From the NCBI RefSeq assembly GCF_036655075.1, contig NZ_JAVVQU010000015.1, forward strand, positions 1 through 57,643: a DNA stretch of 57,643 nucleotides, given 5' to 3'. The DNA comes from Holtiella sp036655075 (GTDB lineage: Bacteria; Bacillota; Clostridia; Lachnospirales; Cellulosilyticaceae). The notes under the pieces are model-generated. The model was given only the letters and a program-made list of their open reading frames with translations, had not been told where the DNA came from and did no database searches. Positions 43,452 through 52,278 of this stretch are shown here, piece by piece; within the stretch, counting starts at the first letter, position 1; the number at the start of each line of letters is the position of its first letter. The position numbers and the translations under genes are program-made.

Positions 43452-43563
43452 GGTTATAAATAATAAAAACAATTATAGAAAATTTTGCAGTTAGTTATAC
43501 TGCCAATATTATATGATAAAAAACAGATACAATGCATGAAAATATAAAAAAGTAGGGTGAGGG

Positions 43564-43594
43564 TGTATAATTTTGTGAAAAATTATCCATACTG
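43564..43594 (+). promoter_or_regulatory. Sigma-G promoter for the 43629 SASP gene
   Basis: TGTATAA, a 17-base spacer and CATACTG, near the forespore sigma-G consensus, 34 bases before a spore protein start codon. Confidence 0.65.
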
Positions 43595-43628
43595 TAAAAC
43601 ATGAATACACGAAAAGGAAGGGTATATT

Positions 43629-43838
43629 ATGAAAAATACTGATAATACAAAAGAAAAATTATTTGATGCACTTTCACCAGATCAAAAGATGAAACTTGAG
43701 ATTGCAGAAGAATTAGGACTTTTGGACAAAGTTCAAAAAGATGGGTGGAAGAGCTTAACACCGAAGGAAACAGGACGAATTGGTGGACTTATGACCAAGA
43801 AAAAACGTGAGCTTAAAAATAAAGAGAGTGAAGCATAA
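43629..43838 (+). CDS. Small acid-soluble spore protein, alpha/beta type (variant)
   Basis: A 69-residue protein of the alpha/beta SASP family, diverged SspF-like branch. The core reads KLEIAEELGLLDKVQKDGW then SLTPKETGRIGGLMTKKKRE: the glutamate-leucine segment resembles the GPR protease site, and G-R-I-G-G-L-M the family's second DNA-binding motif. A lysine-rich tail replaces the usual second helix end. A good sigma-G-like promoter lies upstream and AAAGGAAGGG before the ATG. It should bind spore DNA. Confidence 0.8.
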   Translation: MKNTDNTKEKLFDALSPDQKMKLEIAEELGLLDKVQKDGWKSLTPKETGRIGGLMTKKKRELKNKESEA

Positions 43839-43878
43839 ACTCAGCTACTAAGGACAATCAAAATTGAATGATTTAGAG

Positions 43879-43921
43879 CAAAATAGTAGTACATTCTTAT
43901 AGAGTGTGCTACTATTTTTTT
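43879..43921 (+). terminator. Rho-independent terminator
   Basis: AAATAGTAG-TACATTC pairs with GAGTGTG-CTACTATTT around TTATA, followed by T's. Confidence 0.85.
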
Positions 43922-43989
43922 ACCTTTTATTTCTACAGAAAAAATGTTAAACTAATACAACTAATGAAAGATGAAAGAGGTGGTGGAGT

Positions 43990-45078
43990 ATGCGCAAGAT
44001 TATACATGTGGATATGGATGCTTTTTTTGCACAAGTAGAAATGCGGGATAATCCACATCTTCAAGGAAAGGCTATTGTTGTAGGAGGGAATCCAGAAGAA
44101 CGCGGCGTTGTAGCGACTTGTTCTTATGAAGCAAGAAAGTATGGCATTCATTCAGCAATGCCTTGTAGAACAGCTAAACAACTTTGCCCATATGTACAAT
44201 TTGTAAGGCCTCGTTTTGAAGTCTACAAGTCGGTTTCTACTCAAATTGGTGAAATCTTTAAAAGGTACACAGATAAGGTAGAGTTTTTATCTTTAGATGA
44301 AGCCTTTTTAGATGTAACGGAGAATAAGAAAAATATGGCTTCAGCTACGTACATAGCTAGGGAGATTAAATCAGCCATATGGAATGAATTGTACTTAACA
44401 GGTTCAGCAGGTGTATCCTACAATAAGTTTTTGGCGAAAGTTGCATCTGACTATGAAAAACCCAATGGCCTTACTGTGATTACACCGGATAAGACACAGG
44501 CATTATTGGATCACTTACCTATTGGTAAATTCTTTTTAGTAGGTAAGGTAACAGCTGAGGAACTAAAAAAGATAGGTGTACACTATGGAAGAGATTTAAG
44601 AAACTTAGAGCTTAGTTACTTGGTAAGTGTGTTCAAGAAAAGGGGATATCTTCTCTATGATTTTGCAAGAGGCATTGATGAACGGGAAGTAGAATGCTCA
44701 AGGGTGCGCAAATCAATAGGGGCAGAAACAACCTTTAATGAGGACTTGCCTCTAAATAGTGAAGCTGCAAGGCAGGTCTTAAAGGCATTAGCAGAAGAGG
44801 TAAGTATGCGTGTTAAAGGTAGAGGTGTATGGGGAAAAAATCTTACGCTAAAGGTGAAGTTTAGTGATTTTAGCCAAATCACAAGAAGTATGATGACAAG
44901 TTACCCTATAGTAGAGGCAAAAGATATACTCATTTATGTGGAGCAATTGCTGAATAAAGTGGATAACCTAGATGAAAAAGTGAGACTACTGGGGATTACT
45001 TTATCCCATCTCCTAACAGATGAAGAACGACTTCAGGAGAATATCTCCTTATTTGAGTATATGGAGAGCCTTAGATAA
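43990..45078 (+). CDS. dinB: DNA polymerase IV (Y family)
   Basis: A 362-residue translesion polymerase. Catalytic acidic residues lie in HVDMDAFFAQVE (Asp8 region) and LSLDEAFLD (near 104). The YSYEARK-type finger (CSYEARKYGIHSAM) and a little-finger domain at the C-terminus are present; it ends LFEYMESLR, a plausible beta-clamp contact region. The start follows AAAGAGGTGG. I see no obvious LexA box upstream. It is monocistronic with a strong terminator. Confidence 0.93.
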   Translation: MRKIIHVDMDAFFAQVEMRDNPHLQGKAIVVGGNPEERGVVATCSYEARKYGIHSAMPCRTAKQLCPYVQFVRPRFEVYKSVSTQIGEIFKRYTDKVEFLSLDEAFLDVTENKKNMASATYIAREIKSAIWNELYLTGSAGVSYNKFLAKVASDYEKPNGLTVITPDKTQALLDHLPIGKFFLVGKVTAEELKKIGVHYGRDLRNLELSYLVSVFKKRGYLLYDFARGIDEREVECSRVRKSIGAETTFNEDLPLNSEAARQVLKALAEEVSMRVKGRGVWGKNLTLKVKFSDFSQITRSMMTSYPIVEAKDILIYVEQLLNKVDNLDEKVRLLGITLSHLLTDEERLQENISLFEYMESLR

Positions 45079-45091
45079 AACAAATGATGAG

Positions 45092-45132
45092 CAAATAAAC
45101 CATGAGGAATAAGATACCTCATGGTTTATTTG
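45092..45132 (+). terminator. Rho-independent terminator after dinB
   Basis: A perfect 16-base stem (CAAATAAACCATGAGG with its complement) around AATAAGATA. The T tract is part of the stem. Confidence 0.8.
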
Positions 45133-45359
45133 TGAGTTGAAGGGAGAAAAAATTATGTCTATCCTTAATATACTCCTTTTCGTGTGAGTTATGATAGGGG
45201 TATGCAGAATATTTTATGAGATAAGGAATGAATCTCTTAATATACGTCAAACCTATTGTATAAAGTAGGATGAATCGATGCGTAGGGACAAATTACATTT
45301 GCATAGAAAAAATAGCTAGTGTACAATAAAGTTTAGTCATCATATAAAGAGGTGGAGAA

Positions 45360-46133
45360 TTGGACATTTATAATGATTTTGCAATGATTTATGACACTTT
45401 TATGGAAGATACACCTTATGTACAATGGGTAGATTTTATAGAAAGTATAATGAAAGAACAAGGCGTTAAACCTAAATTGATTTGTGATTTAGGATGTGGT
45501 ACAGGAACTATGTGTGAACACTTTGCAGATAGAGGCCTAGATGTAATTGGAATAGATGGTTCAGAAGAAATGCTTATGATTGCACGCGAAAAAGAATTAG
45601 AAGCTGAACGAGGCATCTTATACTTGATGCAAGATATGACTGAATTTGAACTTTATGGTACAGTAGATGTTATTTATAGCAGTTGTGATAGTATTAATTA
45701 TCTCATGGAAGAGGAAAAAGTACTTTCTATGTTTAAGTGGGTAAATAATTACCTTGAGAAAGATGGCTTATTCATCTTTGATGTGAATTTACCTTATAAA
45801 TATAAGACACTTTTGGGTGACAAAGTTTTTGCAGAGCAGACAGAAGATGCCGCTTATATTTGGGAAAACTATTATGATGAAAAGCAACACATTAATGAGT
45901 TTTATGTTAGCTTTTTTGTACAAGATGAAGAAGGTCGCTATGATAGGTTTGAAGAAGTGCATTATCAAAAAGCGTATTCAGCAGAATGTATTAAACAAAT
46001 CATTGAACAAGCAGGCATGGAGCTTGTAGCGATTTATGATGATTATACACATAAACCATATAATGAAGAAACGCTACGTGCGACATTTGTGGCAAGAGAA
46101 AAACAAGTAGACGGCAAAGTTTACGTGGATTAA
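45360..46133 (+). CDS. Class I SAM-dependent methyltransferase
   Basis: A 257-residue methyltransferase beginning at TTG 45360 with AAGAGGTGGAG upstream. The start gives the usual N-terminus of this group (YNDFAMIYDTFM, then DTPYVQWVDF). Motif I, LICDLGCGTGTMC, is near residue 42; motif II VIGIDGSEEML near 62; later SSCDSINYLM. The substrate is unknown. It lies 10 bases before hslO, so both are probably co-transcribed. Confidence 0.88.
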   Translation: MDIYNDFAMIYDTFMEDTPYVQWVDFIESIMKEQGVKPKLICDLGCGTGTMCEHFADRGLDVIGIDGSEEMLMIAREKELEAERGILYLMQDMTEFELYGTVDVIYSSCDSINYLMEEEKVLSMFKWVNNYLEKDGLFIFDVNLPYKYKTLLGDKVFAEQTEDAAYIWENYYDEKQHINEFYVSFFVQDEEGRYDRFEEVHYQKAYSAECIKQIIEQAGMELVAIYDDYTHKPYNEETLRATFVAREKQVDGKVYVD

Positions 46134-46143
46134 GGAGGACATA

Positions 46144-47019
46144 ATGGAAAATTATATCGTTAGAGGAACAGACCGTAATAGACAATTTAGATTTTTTGGT
46201 GCAAACACAACAGGTATTGTCAATGTAGCAACAAGTCACCACGGTACATCACCCGTTGTATCAGCTGCGCTTGGGCGTACAATGACTGGTGCACTTATGA
46301 TGGGTGCGATGCTTAAAAATGATTCAGACCGTGTATGTGTGATGATTAGAGGGGACGGCCCAATTCAAGGAATCACAGTAGAAGCAGATGCTAAAGGAAA
46401 TGTTAAAGGTTATCCTCATCAAGCTGTGGTAGATATTCCACAAAAGGAAAATGGTAAGCTTGATGTAAGTGGTGCAATCGGTAATGCTGTCATGACTGTA
46501 ACAAAAGATATTGGAATGAAAGAGCCTTATACAGGACAAGTGGCAATGCTTTCAGGTGAAATTGCAGAAGACTTTAGCTTTTACTTTGCAGTATCCGAAC
46601 AAACGAATACTGTTGTCATTTTAGGTGTATTGATTGAGCGTGACTATAGCATTAAACAAGCAGGTGGAATTATTATTCAAGTACTTCCCGATGCTACAGA
46701 TGAGGCTATTAGTGAAATAGAAGCAAGACTTAAGAGCTTTACATCTTTAACGCAATGTATGGAAGAGGGCAAATCAATTGAAGATGTGATTAAAATGCTT
46801 CTTGGAGACGACATTGACATTATGGATAAGACTGATGCTAGATTCTATTGTGATTGCTCAAAAGAACGTATGGAGCGTGCATTGATTAGCTTAGGTAAAC
46901 AAGAGCTTACTAATATTGCAAATGATGAACAAGAGGATCTAGAACTTGTCTGTCACTTCTGTAATACAAAATATGCTTTTGATAAAAAAGCTATTAAAGA
47001 AATTGTAGATGAGCTATAG
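46144..47019 (+). CDS. hslO: Redox-regulated chaperone Hsp33
   Basis: A 291-residue holdase chaperone activated by oxidation. The C-terminal zinc centre is C236-x-C238 and C270-x2-C273, whose disulfides switch the protein on. The N-terminal domain shows ALGRTMTGALMMGAMLK and the IQVLPDATDEAI linker. AAGGAGG precedes the ATG. It pairs with the preceding methyltransferase gene. Confidence 0.95.
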   Translation: MENYIVRGTDRNRQFRFFGANTTGIVNVATSHHGTSPVVSAALGRTMTGALMMGAMLKNDSDRVCVMIRGDGPIQGITVEADAKGNVKGYPHQAVVDIPQKENGKLDVSGAIGNAVMTVTKDIGMKEPYTGQVAMLSGEIAEDFSFYFAVSEQTNTVVILGVLIERDYSIKQAGGIIIQVLPDATDEAISEIEARLKSFTSLTQCMEEGKSIEDVIKMLLGDDIDIMDKTDARFYCDCSKERMERALISLGKQELTNIANDEQEDLELVCHFCNTKYAFDKKAIKEIVDEL

Positions 47020-47128
47020 AAAAGTGAAAAGTTTTACAAATCTCTATAGAATTGATGCAAATATAACAAAATATAAGTTGGAAACAAGGTGCTAATAGAT
47101 TAATTGCACAAAAGAAGATTTTAAATAG

Positions 47129-47157
47129 TTGACATGTTTTACCATATTTGCTAAACT
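47129..47157 (+). promoter_or_regulatory. Sigma-A promoter for nagE
   Basis: Perfect TTGACA, a 17-base spacer, TAAACT. It precedes the RAT element by 20 bases. Confidence 0.75.
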
Positions 47158-47177
47158 ATTTATAGCAGATATCAAAT

Positions 47178-47296
47178 GGGTTGTTACTGGTAAAGCAGGC
47201 AAAACCAAATTTTGGAGACATCAAAGAAAACATATTTTTAAATTAAAAAATTATGTTCTTTCTATATGTATTCAGGATTTGGTTTTTTTGTTTTTC
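47178..47296 (+). promoter_or_regulatory. RAT antiterminator and overlapping terminator upstream of nagE
   Basis: The 29-base segment 47178-47206 (GGGTTGTTACTG, a GTAAAG loop, then CAGGCAAAACC) is a near-consensus RAT of the BglG/LicT/GlcT type. Its 3' flank AAAACCAAAT (47201-47210) can alternatively pair with ATTTGGTTTT at 47277-47286, which runs into a T-rich tract, giving a terminator. A further CTCCTC-AGTA-GAGGAG hairpin at 47338-47353 lies before the nagE ribosome binding site and may act on translation. Confidence 0.88.
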
Positions 47297-47376
47297 TGGG
47301 GATGTTGGATATCAGGCATAGTAATAAAAAAAGAGATCTCCTCAGTAGAGGAGGTACAAAAAAGGGGGAAAATAAT

Positions 47377-48816
47377 ATGATGAAGTATCTTCAAAAACTA
47401 GGTAAATCATTAATGCTTCCAGTAGCATGTTTACCAGTTGCAGGTATCCTTATGGGAATAGGATATGCGATTGACCCGAACATTATGATCACAGGAGATG
47501 CCAACGTAATTGCTACATTTTTAGTTAAAGCAGGTGGAGCTTTAATTGATAATATGGCTATTCTTTTTGCAATTGGTGTAGGTATCGGTATGGCTGATGA
47601 TAAAGATGGTACGTCAGCACTTGCAGCATTAGTATCATGGTTAATGATTACAAAGCTATTATCAACAGGGACAGTTGCAGCGCTTACAGGGATGGAAGCA
47701 AATGCAGCATTTGGAAAAATTGAAAACCAATTTATAGGTATTCTTGCAGGTATCATTGGTGCAGCATGTTATAACAAATTTAAAAATACAAAGTTACCAG
47801 ATTTCTTATCCTTCTTTAGTGGTAAGCGTTGTGTAGCTATTGTTACAGCGACGGTCAGCTTAGTGATGGTTCTCATCTTATTCTTTGTATGGCCTATCCT
47901 TTATACAGGGCTTGTATCTCTTGGTAAAGCAATCTTAAGTACAGGTGCAGTTGGTGCAGGTATTTATGCATTCCTTAACCGTTTACTTATTCCAGTAGGT
48001 CTTCATCATGCACTTAACTCTGTATTCTGGTTTGATGTTGCAGGGATCAATGACTTAGGAAACTTCTGGGCAGGTACAGGTACACGTGGTGTAACAGGTA
48101 TGTACATGTCAGGATTCTTCCCAGTTATGATGTTTGGTTTACCAGCAGCAGCTTTAGCTATGTACCACACAGCTAAAGATAATAAGAAAAAAGTAGCATT
48201 TGGTCTATTAAGTGCAGCAGCACTTTGTTCATTCTTCACAGGTGTTACAGAACCTCTTGAATTTGCATTCATGTTCTTAGCGCCAGTGTTATATTTAATT
48301 CATGCAATCTTAACAGGTATATCAGCATTCGTAGTTGCTTTATTACCAGTAAGAGCAGGGTTCAACTTCAGTGCAGGTCTTGTAGACTTAATACTTAGTC
48401 TTAAGGTACCAATGGCAATGAATCCATTAATGTTAATTCCAATCGGTTTAGGATTTGGGGTAGTTTACTACGCAGTATTCAGATTCTTCATCACTAAATT
48501 CAACCTTAAAACACCAGGTAGAGAAGATGATGATATTGAAGATGATGAAATGAAAGCAACACTTTCTAACAATGACTACACAGCAGTAGCCAAAACAATT
48601 TTAGAAGGTCTTGGTGGAAAAGGTAATGTGGCATCTATTGATAACTGCATTACACGTTTAAGACTTGAAATCAAAGATTACACATTAATTGATGAAAAGA
48701 AAATTAAAGCTGCAGGTGCACGTGGTGTGATGAGACCTAGCAAAACAAGTGTCCAAATTATTATTGGAACACAAGTACAATTCGTTGCAGATGAATTAAC
48801 AAAACTTTGTAAATAG
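47377..48816 (+). CDS. nagE: PTS GlcNAc-specific IICB component (NagE)
   Basis: A 479-residue membrane permease-phosphotransferase. Residues 1-370 form the IIC membrane domain (LQKLGKSLMLPVACLPVAG start). The GLHHALNSVFWFDVAG loop is more like GlcNAc than glucose permeases, and ITKLL and FTGVTEPLEF motifs are present. The IIB domain (about 400-479) has phospho-Cys424 in IDNCITRLRL. No IIA domain is fused, so the IIA at 31560 probably serves it. The start is ATG 47377 behind AAGGGGGAA; the open frame upstream to 47266 runs through the leader and terminator and is not expected to be translated. Confidence 0.88.
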   Translation: MMKYLQKLGKSLMLPVACLPVAGILMGIGYAIDPNIMITGDANVIATFLVKAGGALIDNMAILFAIGVGIGMADDKDGTSALAALVSWLMITKLLSTGTVAALTGMEANAAFGKIENQFIGILAGIIGAACYNKFKNTKLPDFLSFFSGKRCVAIVTATVSLVMVLILFFVWPILYTGLVSLGKAILSTGAVGAGIYAFLNRLLIPVGLHHALNSVFWFDVAGINDLGNFWAGTGTRGVTGMYMSGFFPVMMFGLPAAALAMYHTAKDNKKKVAFGLLSAAALCSFFTGVTEPLEFAFMFLAPVLYLIHAILTGISAFVVALLPVRAGFNFSAGLVDLILSLKVPMAMNPLMLIPIGLGFGVVYYAVFRFFITKFNLKTPGREDDDIEDDEMKATLSNNDYTAVAKTILEGLGGKGNVASIDNCITRLRLEIKDYTLIDEKKIKAAGARGVMRPSKTSVQIIIGTQVQFVADELTKLCK

Positions 48817-48827
48817 ATCAAAGGGAT

Positions 48828-48862
48828 AAAAAGGGAGATGCCTAAGGCATCTCCCTTTTTTA
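48828..48862 (+). terminator. Rho-independent terminator after nagE
   Basis: A perfect stem AAAAAGGGAGATGCC with its complement around a TAA loop, followed by T's. Confidence 0.9.
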
Positions 48863-49002
48863 GGTGGTTTTTCATCATTCACTAAGTGCTTTAGAACAAA
48901 AACAGATAGAAATAAAAATATTCTTAGAGGACATTTAGGATTAGGTAAATTGAACAAGGGGTTACTCATATATTGAATGAGAAGGGTCAGAGGAGGCATA
49001 CA

Positions 49003-49842
49003 ATGATTCAATATAAAATCTGGACGCAAAAGTATGGAGAACCTTTTAAGACGAAAATAGAAAGTGATGTAGAACGAACCAAGCTTCAAGGAGAGCGATG
49101 GGAATTGGAACACTTGGTGAACATAGATGGATTCAAATTTACACCCAATAAAAAGGAACAAGACCAGAGTCTTAATAACCTTGCAACATTCGTGGGAGAT
49201 TTTATACAGGAAGAGATTTTAAAAGACTTTGCCAAAAGTTATTTAAAAGGGCGCAAAGACTTAATACGGAAGGAGAAGGAAGAGATAGAAAAGTTTTTTA
49301 TACACAATAACTATATTACGAAAGAAGAAGGTGTATCTTATATTTCATACTATGTCATTTATACACCTATATACAAAGAACTAGAGAAGTACAAAGTATT
49401 GAATATAGATGGCTGGATAACCTTTAGAAGCCAAAAGTATAAGATAATCCTCCAAGATGTTATGGAACAAACCATCTATGACTATGAAATGCAGAAGGAT
49501 TATGTTCAGTTCATTAACTTTCTTATTCAAATGAAGTCTATGCAAGAGGAACAAACTGAACTTGTGCATCTTGTTCCTCAAGGGAATGGTGATATTCTGC
49601 TATTTGATGAACAGAAGAAAGAGCAGACAGACTATTGGCTTAAGCTTTATTGTGAGGAGTTAGAAGATGACAAACTCACAATAGAGGATAAAGTATTGCA
49701 TACATTAATTGAGCTAGCACCCCAAAAAATCAAACTACATGATTGTCAAGATTACTTGAATAAGCCTTTTCTAGAAACACTAAAAATTCTTTTTAAAGAT
49801 CAATTGCAGTATTGTAAAGGCTGTGAAATATGTCATAAGTAG
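49003..49842 (+). CDS. ytxC: YtxC-like putative sporulation protein
   Basis: A 279-residue protein from ATG 49003 (AGAGGAGGC upstream; a longer frame from 48973 is less likely). It matches the YtxC family layout: an N-terminal charged domain, a central NIDGWITFRSQKYKIILQDV segment, and a C-terminal 'L-V-H-L-V-P ... LLFDE' followed by ELAPQKIKLHDC. It ends with a CxxC-type cluster (YCKGCEICHK). YtxC adjoins thrS in Bacillus, and thrS follows here too. The molecular role is unknown. Confidence 0.75.
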   Translation: MIQYKIWTQKYGEPFKTKIESDVERTKLQGERWELEHLVNIDGFKFTPNKKEQDQSLNNLATFVGDFIQEEILKDFAKSYLKGRKDLIRKEKEEIEKFFIHNNYITKEEGVSYISYYVIYTPIYKELEKYKVLNIDGWITFRSQKYKIILQDVMEQTIYDYEMQKDYVQFINFLIQMKSMQEEQTELVHLVPQGNGDILLFDEQKKEQTDYWLKLYCEELEDDKLTIEDKVLHTLIELAPQKIKLHDCQDYLNKPFLETLKILFKDQLQYCKGCEICHK

Positions 49843-49873
49843 TTGTAAAAAACTACTATATAGATAAAGGTTA

Positions 49874-49902
49874 TTGACAGCATCAAAGAATTTGACTAGA
49901 AT
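49874..49902 (+). promoter_or_regulatory. Sigma-A promoter for the T-box/thrS unit
   Basis: TTGACA, 17-base spacer, TAGAAT, just upstream of the T-box leader. Confidence 0.8.
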
Positions 49903-49917
49903 GAGAATAGAATATTT

Positions 49918-50153
49918 AAACACGTTGAAGAGACAAGTAACTTATAAAGCTTTTTCAGAGAGAAGATGCATAGGTGGGAGCATTTTTAAAGTTATATAAG
50001 TAAAGACCAGCTCTGAGTGATTGAGAACCAATCCGTTGACTACGTTATCGTCATAACAAGAGGTTTCTAAAAGAAACAATAAGGGTGGAACCGCGGGAAT
50101 GTACTCTCGTCCCTTTTCTAGATTTTATGGCTAGAAAAGGACGAGAGTTTTTT
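49918..50153 (+). promoter_or_regulatory. T-box riboswitch, threonine type
   Basis: The leader has Stem I features (GAAGAGACAAGTAAC, AGAGAGAAG) and a likely specifier codon ACC (Thr) at 50006-50008 before AGCTCTGAGTGA. The T-box proper is AAGGGTGGAACCGCGGGA at 50083-50100. The terminator CTCTCGTCC...GGACGAGAG runs into TTTTTT. Uncharged tRNA-Thr should allow read-through into thrS. Confidence 0.92.
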
Positions 50154-50205
50154 GATGTCCCAAAATCTAGAGTTAGTACACACTATATTAAAAGGAGGCA
50201 ATGTT

Positions 50206-52152
50206 ATGATTAACATTACTTTAAAAGATGGTATTGTCAAACAATACGAAGCAGGTATTAGTGTACTAGATGTAGCAAAAGACTTGAGTGAAGGTTTAGC
50301 TAGAATGGCGTGCTGTGGTCTAGTAGATGGAGAAAGAGTAGATCTTAGAGATACTTTAAATGAGGATTGCCAATTAGAAATTATAACTTTCAAAGAGGGA
50401 GATGGAAAATGGGCATTCCGCCATACAGCTTCTCATATTTTAGCACAAGCTGTAAAAAGACTTTATCCAAATGCAAAGCTTGCAATAGGGCCAGCTATTG
50501 AAGATGGATTCTACTACGATTTTGATTGTGAGAAACCTTTTACAGAAGAGGACTTCGAGGCAATTGAAGCAGAAATGAAAAAAATTGTAAAAGAGAAGTT
50601 ATCTATTGAAAGATTTGAACTTCCACGTGCGGAAGCGATTAAAATGATGGAAGAAGCAGGAGAGTCTTATAAGGTAGAACTTATTCGTGACCTTCCAGAA
50701 GATGAGACTATTTCCTTCTATAAACAAGGTGAATTTGTGGATCTTTGTGCAGGCCCTCATCTTATGACTACAAAACCAGTAGAAGCGATTAAGTTACTTT
50801 CAGTTGCAGGGGCTTACTGGAGAGGCAGCGAGAAGAACAAAATGCTTTCTCGTATTTATGCAACTGCATTCTCTAAGAAGGCAGAACTTGCAGAGCATTT
50901 AGCAAAGATTGAAGAAGCCAAAAAGCGTGACCACCGTAAACTAGGTCGTGAATTAGAATTATTCACACTTCTTGATGAAGGCCCAGGCTTCCCATTCTTC
51001 TTACCAAAAGGTATGGAACTTAGAAATACCCTTATTAACTATTGGAGAGAAATCCATAAAAAAGCAGGGTACCAAGAAATTTCTACACCAATTATTTTAA
51101 ATAAGGACTTATGGCTTACAAGTGGTCACTGGGATCACTACCGTGAGAATATGTACACAACAGTTATTGATGAAGCAGATTATGCTATCAAGCCTATGAA
51201 CTGTCCAGGTGGTATGCTAGTGTATAAGACAAAGATGCGCTCTTACCGCGACCTACCACTTCGCATGGGTGAGTTAGGACTTGTACACAGACATGAGCTT
51301 TCAGGTGCATTGCATGGCTTAATGCGTGTACGTAACTTTACACAAGATGATGCACATATCTTTATGCTTCCAGAGCAAATTAAAGGTGAGATTAAAGGTG
51401 TTGTACAACTTATTGATGAGGTATACAAAGCTTTTGGATTTAAATACAAAGTAGAAGTTTCTACAAGACCAGAAGATAGTATGGGTAGTGACGAGGCTTG
51501 GGATACAGCAACAGAAGCTTTAAAAGAAGCTTTAACAGATCTTGGCTATGACTATAAGATTAATGAAGGGGATGGTGCATTCTATGGGCCTAAAATTGAC
51601 TTCAAACTTGAAGACTGCTTAGGTAGAACATGGCAATGTGGAACCATTCAACTAGATTTCCAACTTCCAGAACGTTTTGAACTTGAATATGTAGGTGCAG
51701 ATGGTGAGAAACATAGACCCGTTATGATTCATCGTGTAATCCTTGGAAGTATTGAACGTTTTATTGGAGTTATTACAGAACACTTTGCAGGGGCCTTCCC
51801 AACATGGCTTGCACCTGTACAAGTAAAAGTACTTCCTATATCAGAGAAGTATCATGACTATGCAAAACAAGTACAAGAAGCTTTAATCGAAGTAGGCGTA
51901 AAAGTGGAGACAGACGAGCGTGCAGAGAAAATTGGATACAAAATCCGTGAAGCACGTATGGAACGTGTGCCATACATCTTAGTAGTAGGGGCTGAAGAAG
52001 AAGCAGAGGGCAATGTAGCTGTGAGAAGTCGTGAAAATGGTGAAGAAGGTAAGATGCCACTTGCAAACTTCATAGATAAGATTACAGAAGAAATCAAAAC
52101 TAAATATAACTATTTAGTATCAGGTCCCCAAAACGCGCCTGAAATAGAGTAA
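50206..52152 (+). CDS. thrS: Threonyl-tRNA synthetase (T-box regulated copy)
   Basis: A 648-residue class II synthetase charging tRNA-Thr. An N-terminal TGS domain (1-60) and an editing domain with RHTASHILAQAV (His pair) and DLCAGPH come first. The catalytic core holds zinc ligands: Cys in KPMNCPGGM, His in TQDDAHIF and His in IHRVILG. A C-terminal anticodon-binding domain follows. Motif 2 is VHRHELSGALHGLMRVR. ATG 50206 is chosen because AAAAGGAGG lies upstream; an in-frame codon at 50152 sits inside the T-box terminator. Confidence 0.95.
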   Translation: MINITLKDGIVKQYEAGISVLDVAKDLSEGLARMACCGLVDGERVDLRDTLNEDCQLEIITFKEGDGKWAFRHTASHILAQAVKRLYPNAKLAIGPAIEDGFYYDFDCEKPFTEEDFEAIEAEMKKIVKEKLSIERFELPRAEAIKMMEEAGESYKVELIRDLPEDETISFYKQGEFVDLCAGPHLMTTKPVEAIKLLSVAGAYWRGSEKNKMLSRIYATAFSKKAELAEHLAKIEEAKKRDHRKLGRELELFTLLDEGPGFPFFLPKGMELRNTLINYWREIHKKAGYQEISTPIILNKDLWLTSGHWDHYRENMYTTVIDEADYAIKPMNCPGGMLVYKTKMRSYRDLPLRMGELGLVHRHELSGALHGLMRVRNFTQDDAHIFMLPEQIKGEIKGVVQLIDEVYKAFGFKYKVEVSTRPEDSMGSDEAWDTATEALKEALTDLGYDYKINEGDGAFYGPKIDFKLEDCLGRTWQCGTIQLDFQLPERFELEYVGADGEKHRPVMIHRVILGSIERFIGVITEHFAGAFPTWLAPVQVKVLPISEKYHDYAKQVQEALIEVGVKVETDERAEKIGYKIREARMERVPYILVVGAEEEAEGNVAVRSRENGEEGKMPLANFIDKITEEIKTKYNYLVSGPQNAPEIE

Positions 52153-52182
52153 CCAGTAGGTACAACGAAAGTTATAAATAAG

Positions 52183-52239
52183 GGAATAAGTAAAAGTTAG
52201 GGTGATGCACCTATGGTGATAAGCCTTAGCTTTTATTCC
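52183..52239 (+). other. Structured spacer between the two thrS genes
   Basis: GGAATAAGTAAAAGTTAGG can pair with CCTTAGCTTTTATTCC (short bulge), enclosing a GGTG-ATG-CACC mini-hairpin. No T tract follows, so it is not a standard terminator. It could be a processing site or regulatory RNA. Confidence 0.5.
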
Positions 52240-52278
52240 TATACAAAATTTAAATGCACAATATAATAGAGGTGAAAC

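Noticed and set aside
47266..47376. N-terminal extension of NagE through the leader region
   Set aside because: It runs across the RAT terminator stem and has no ribosome binding site; ATG 47377 behind AAGGGGGAA gives the normal IIC N-terminus.
47391..47756. 121-codon leftward frame opposite nagE
   Set aside because: Proline/isoleucine-rich shadow of the membrane domain coding sequence.
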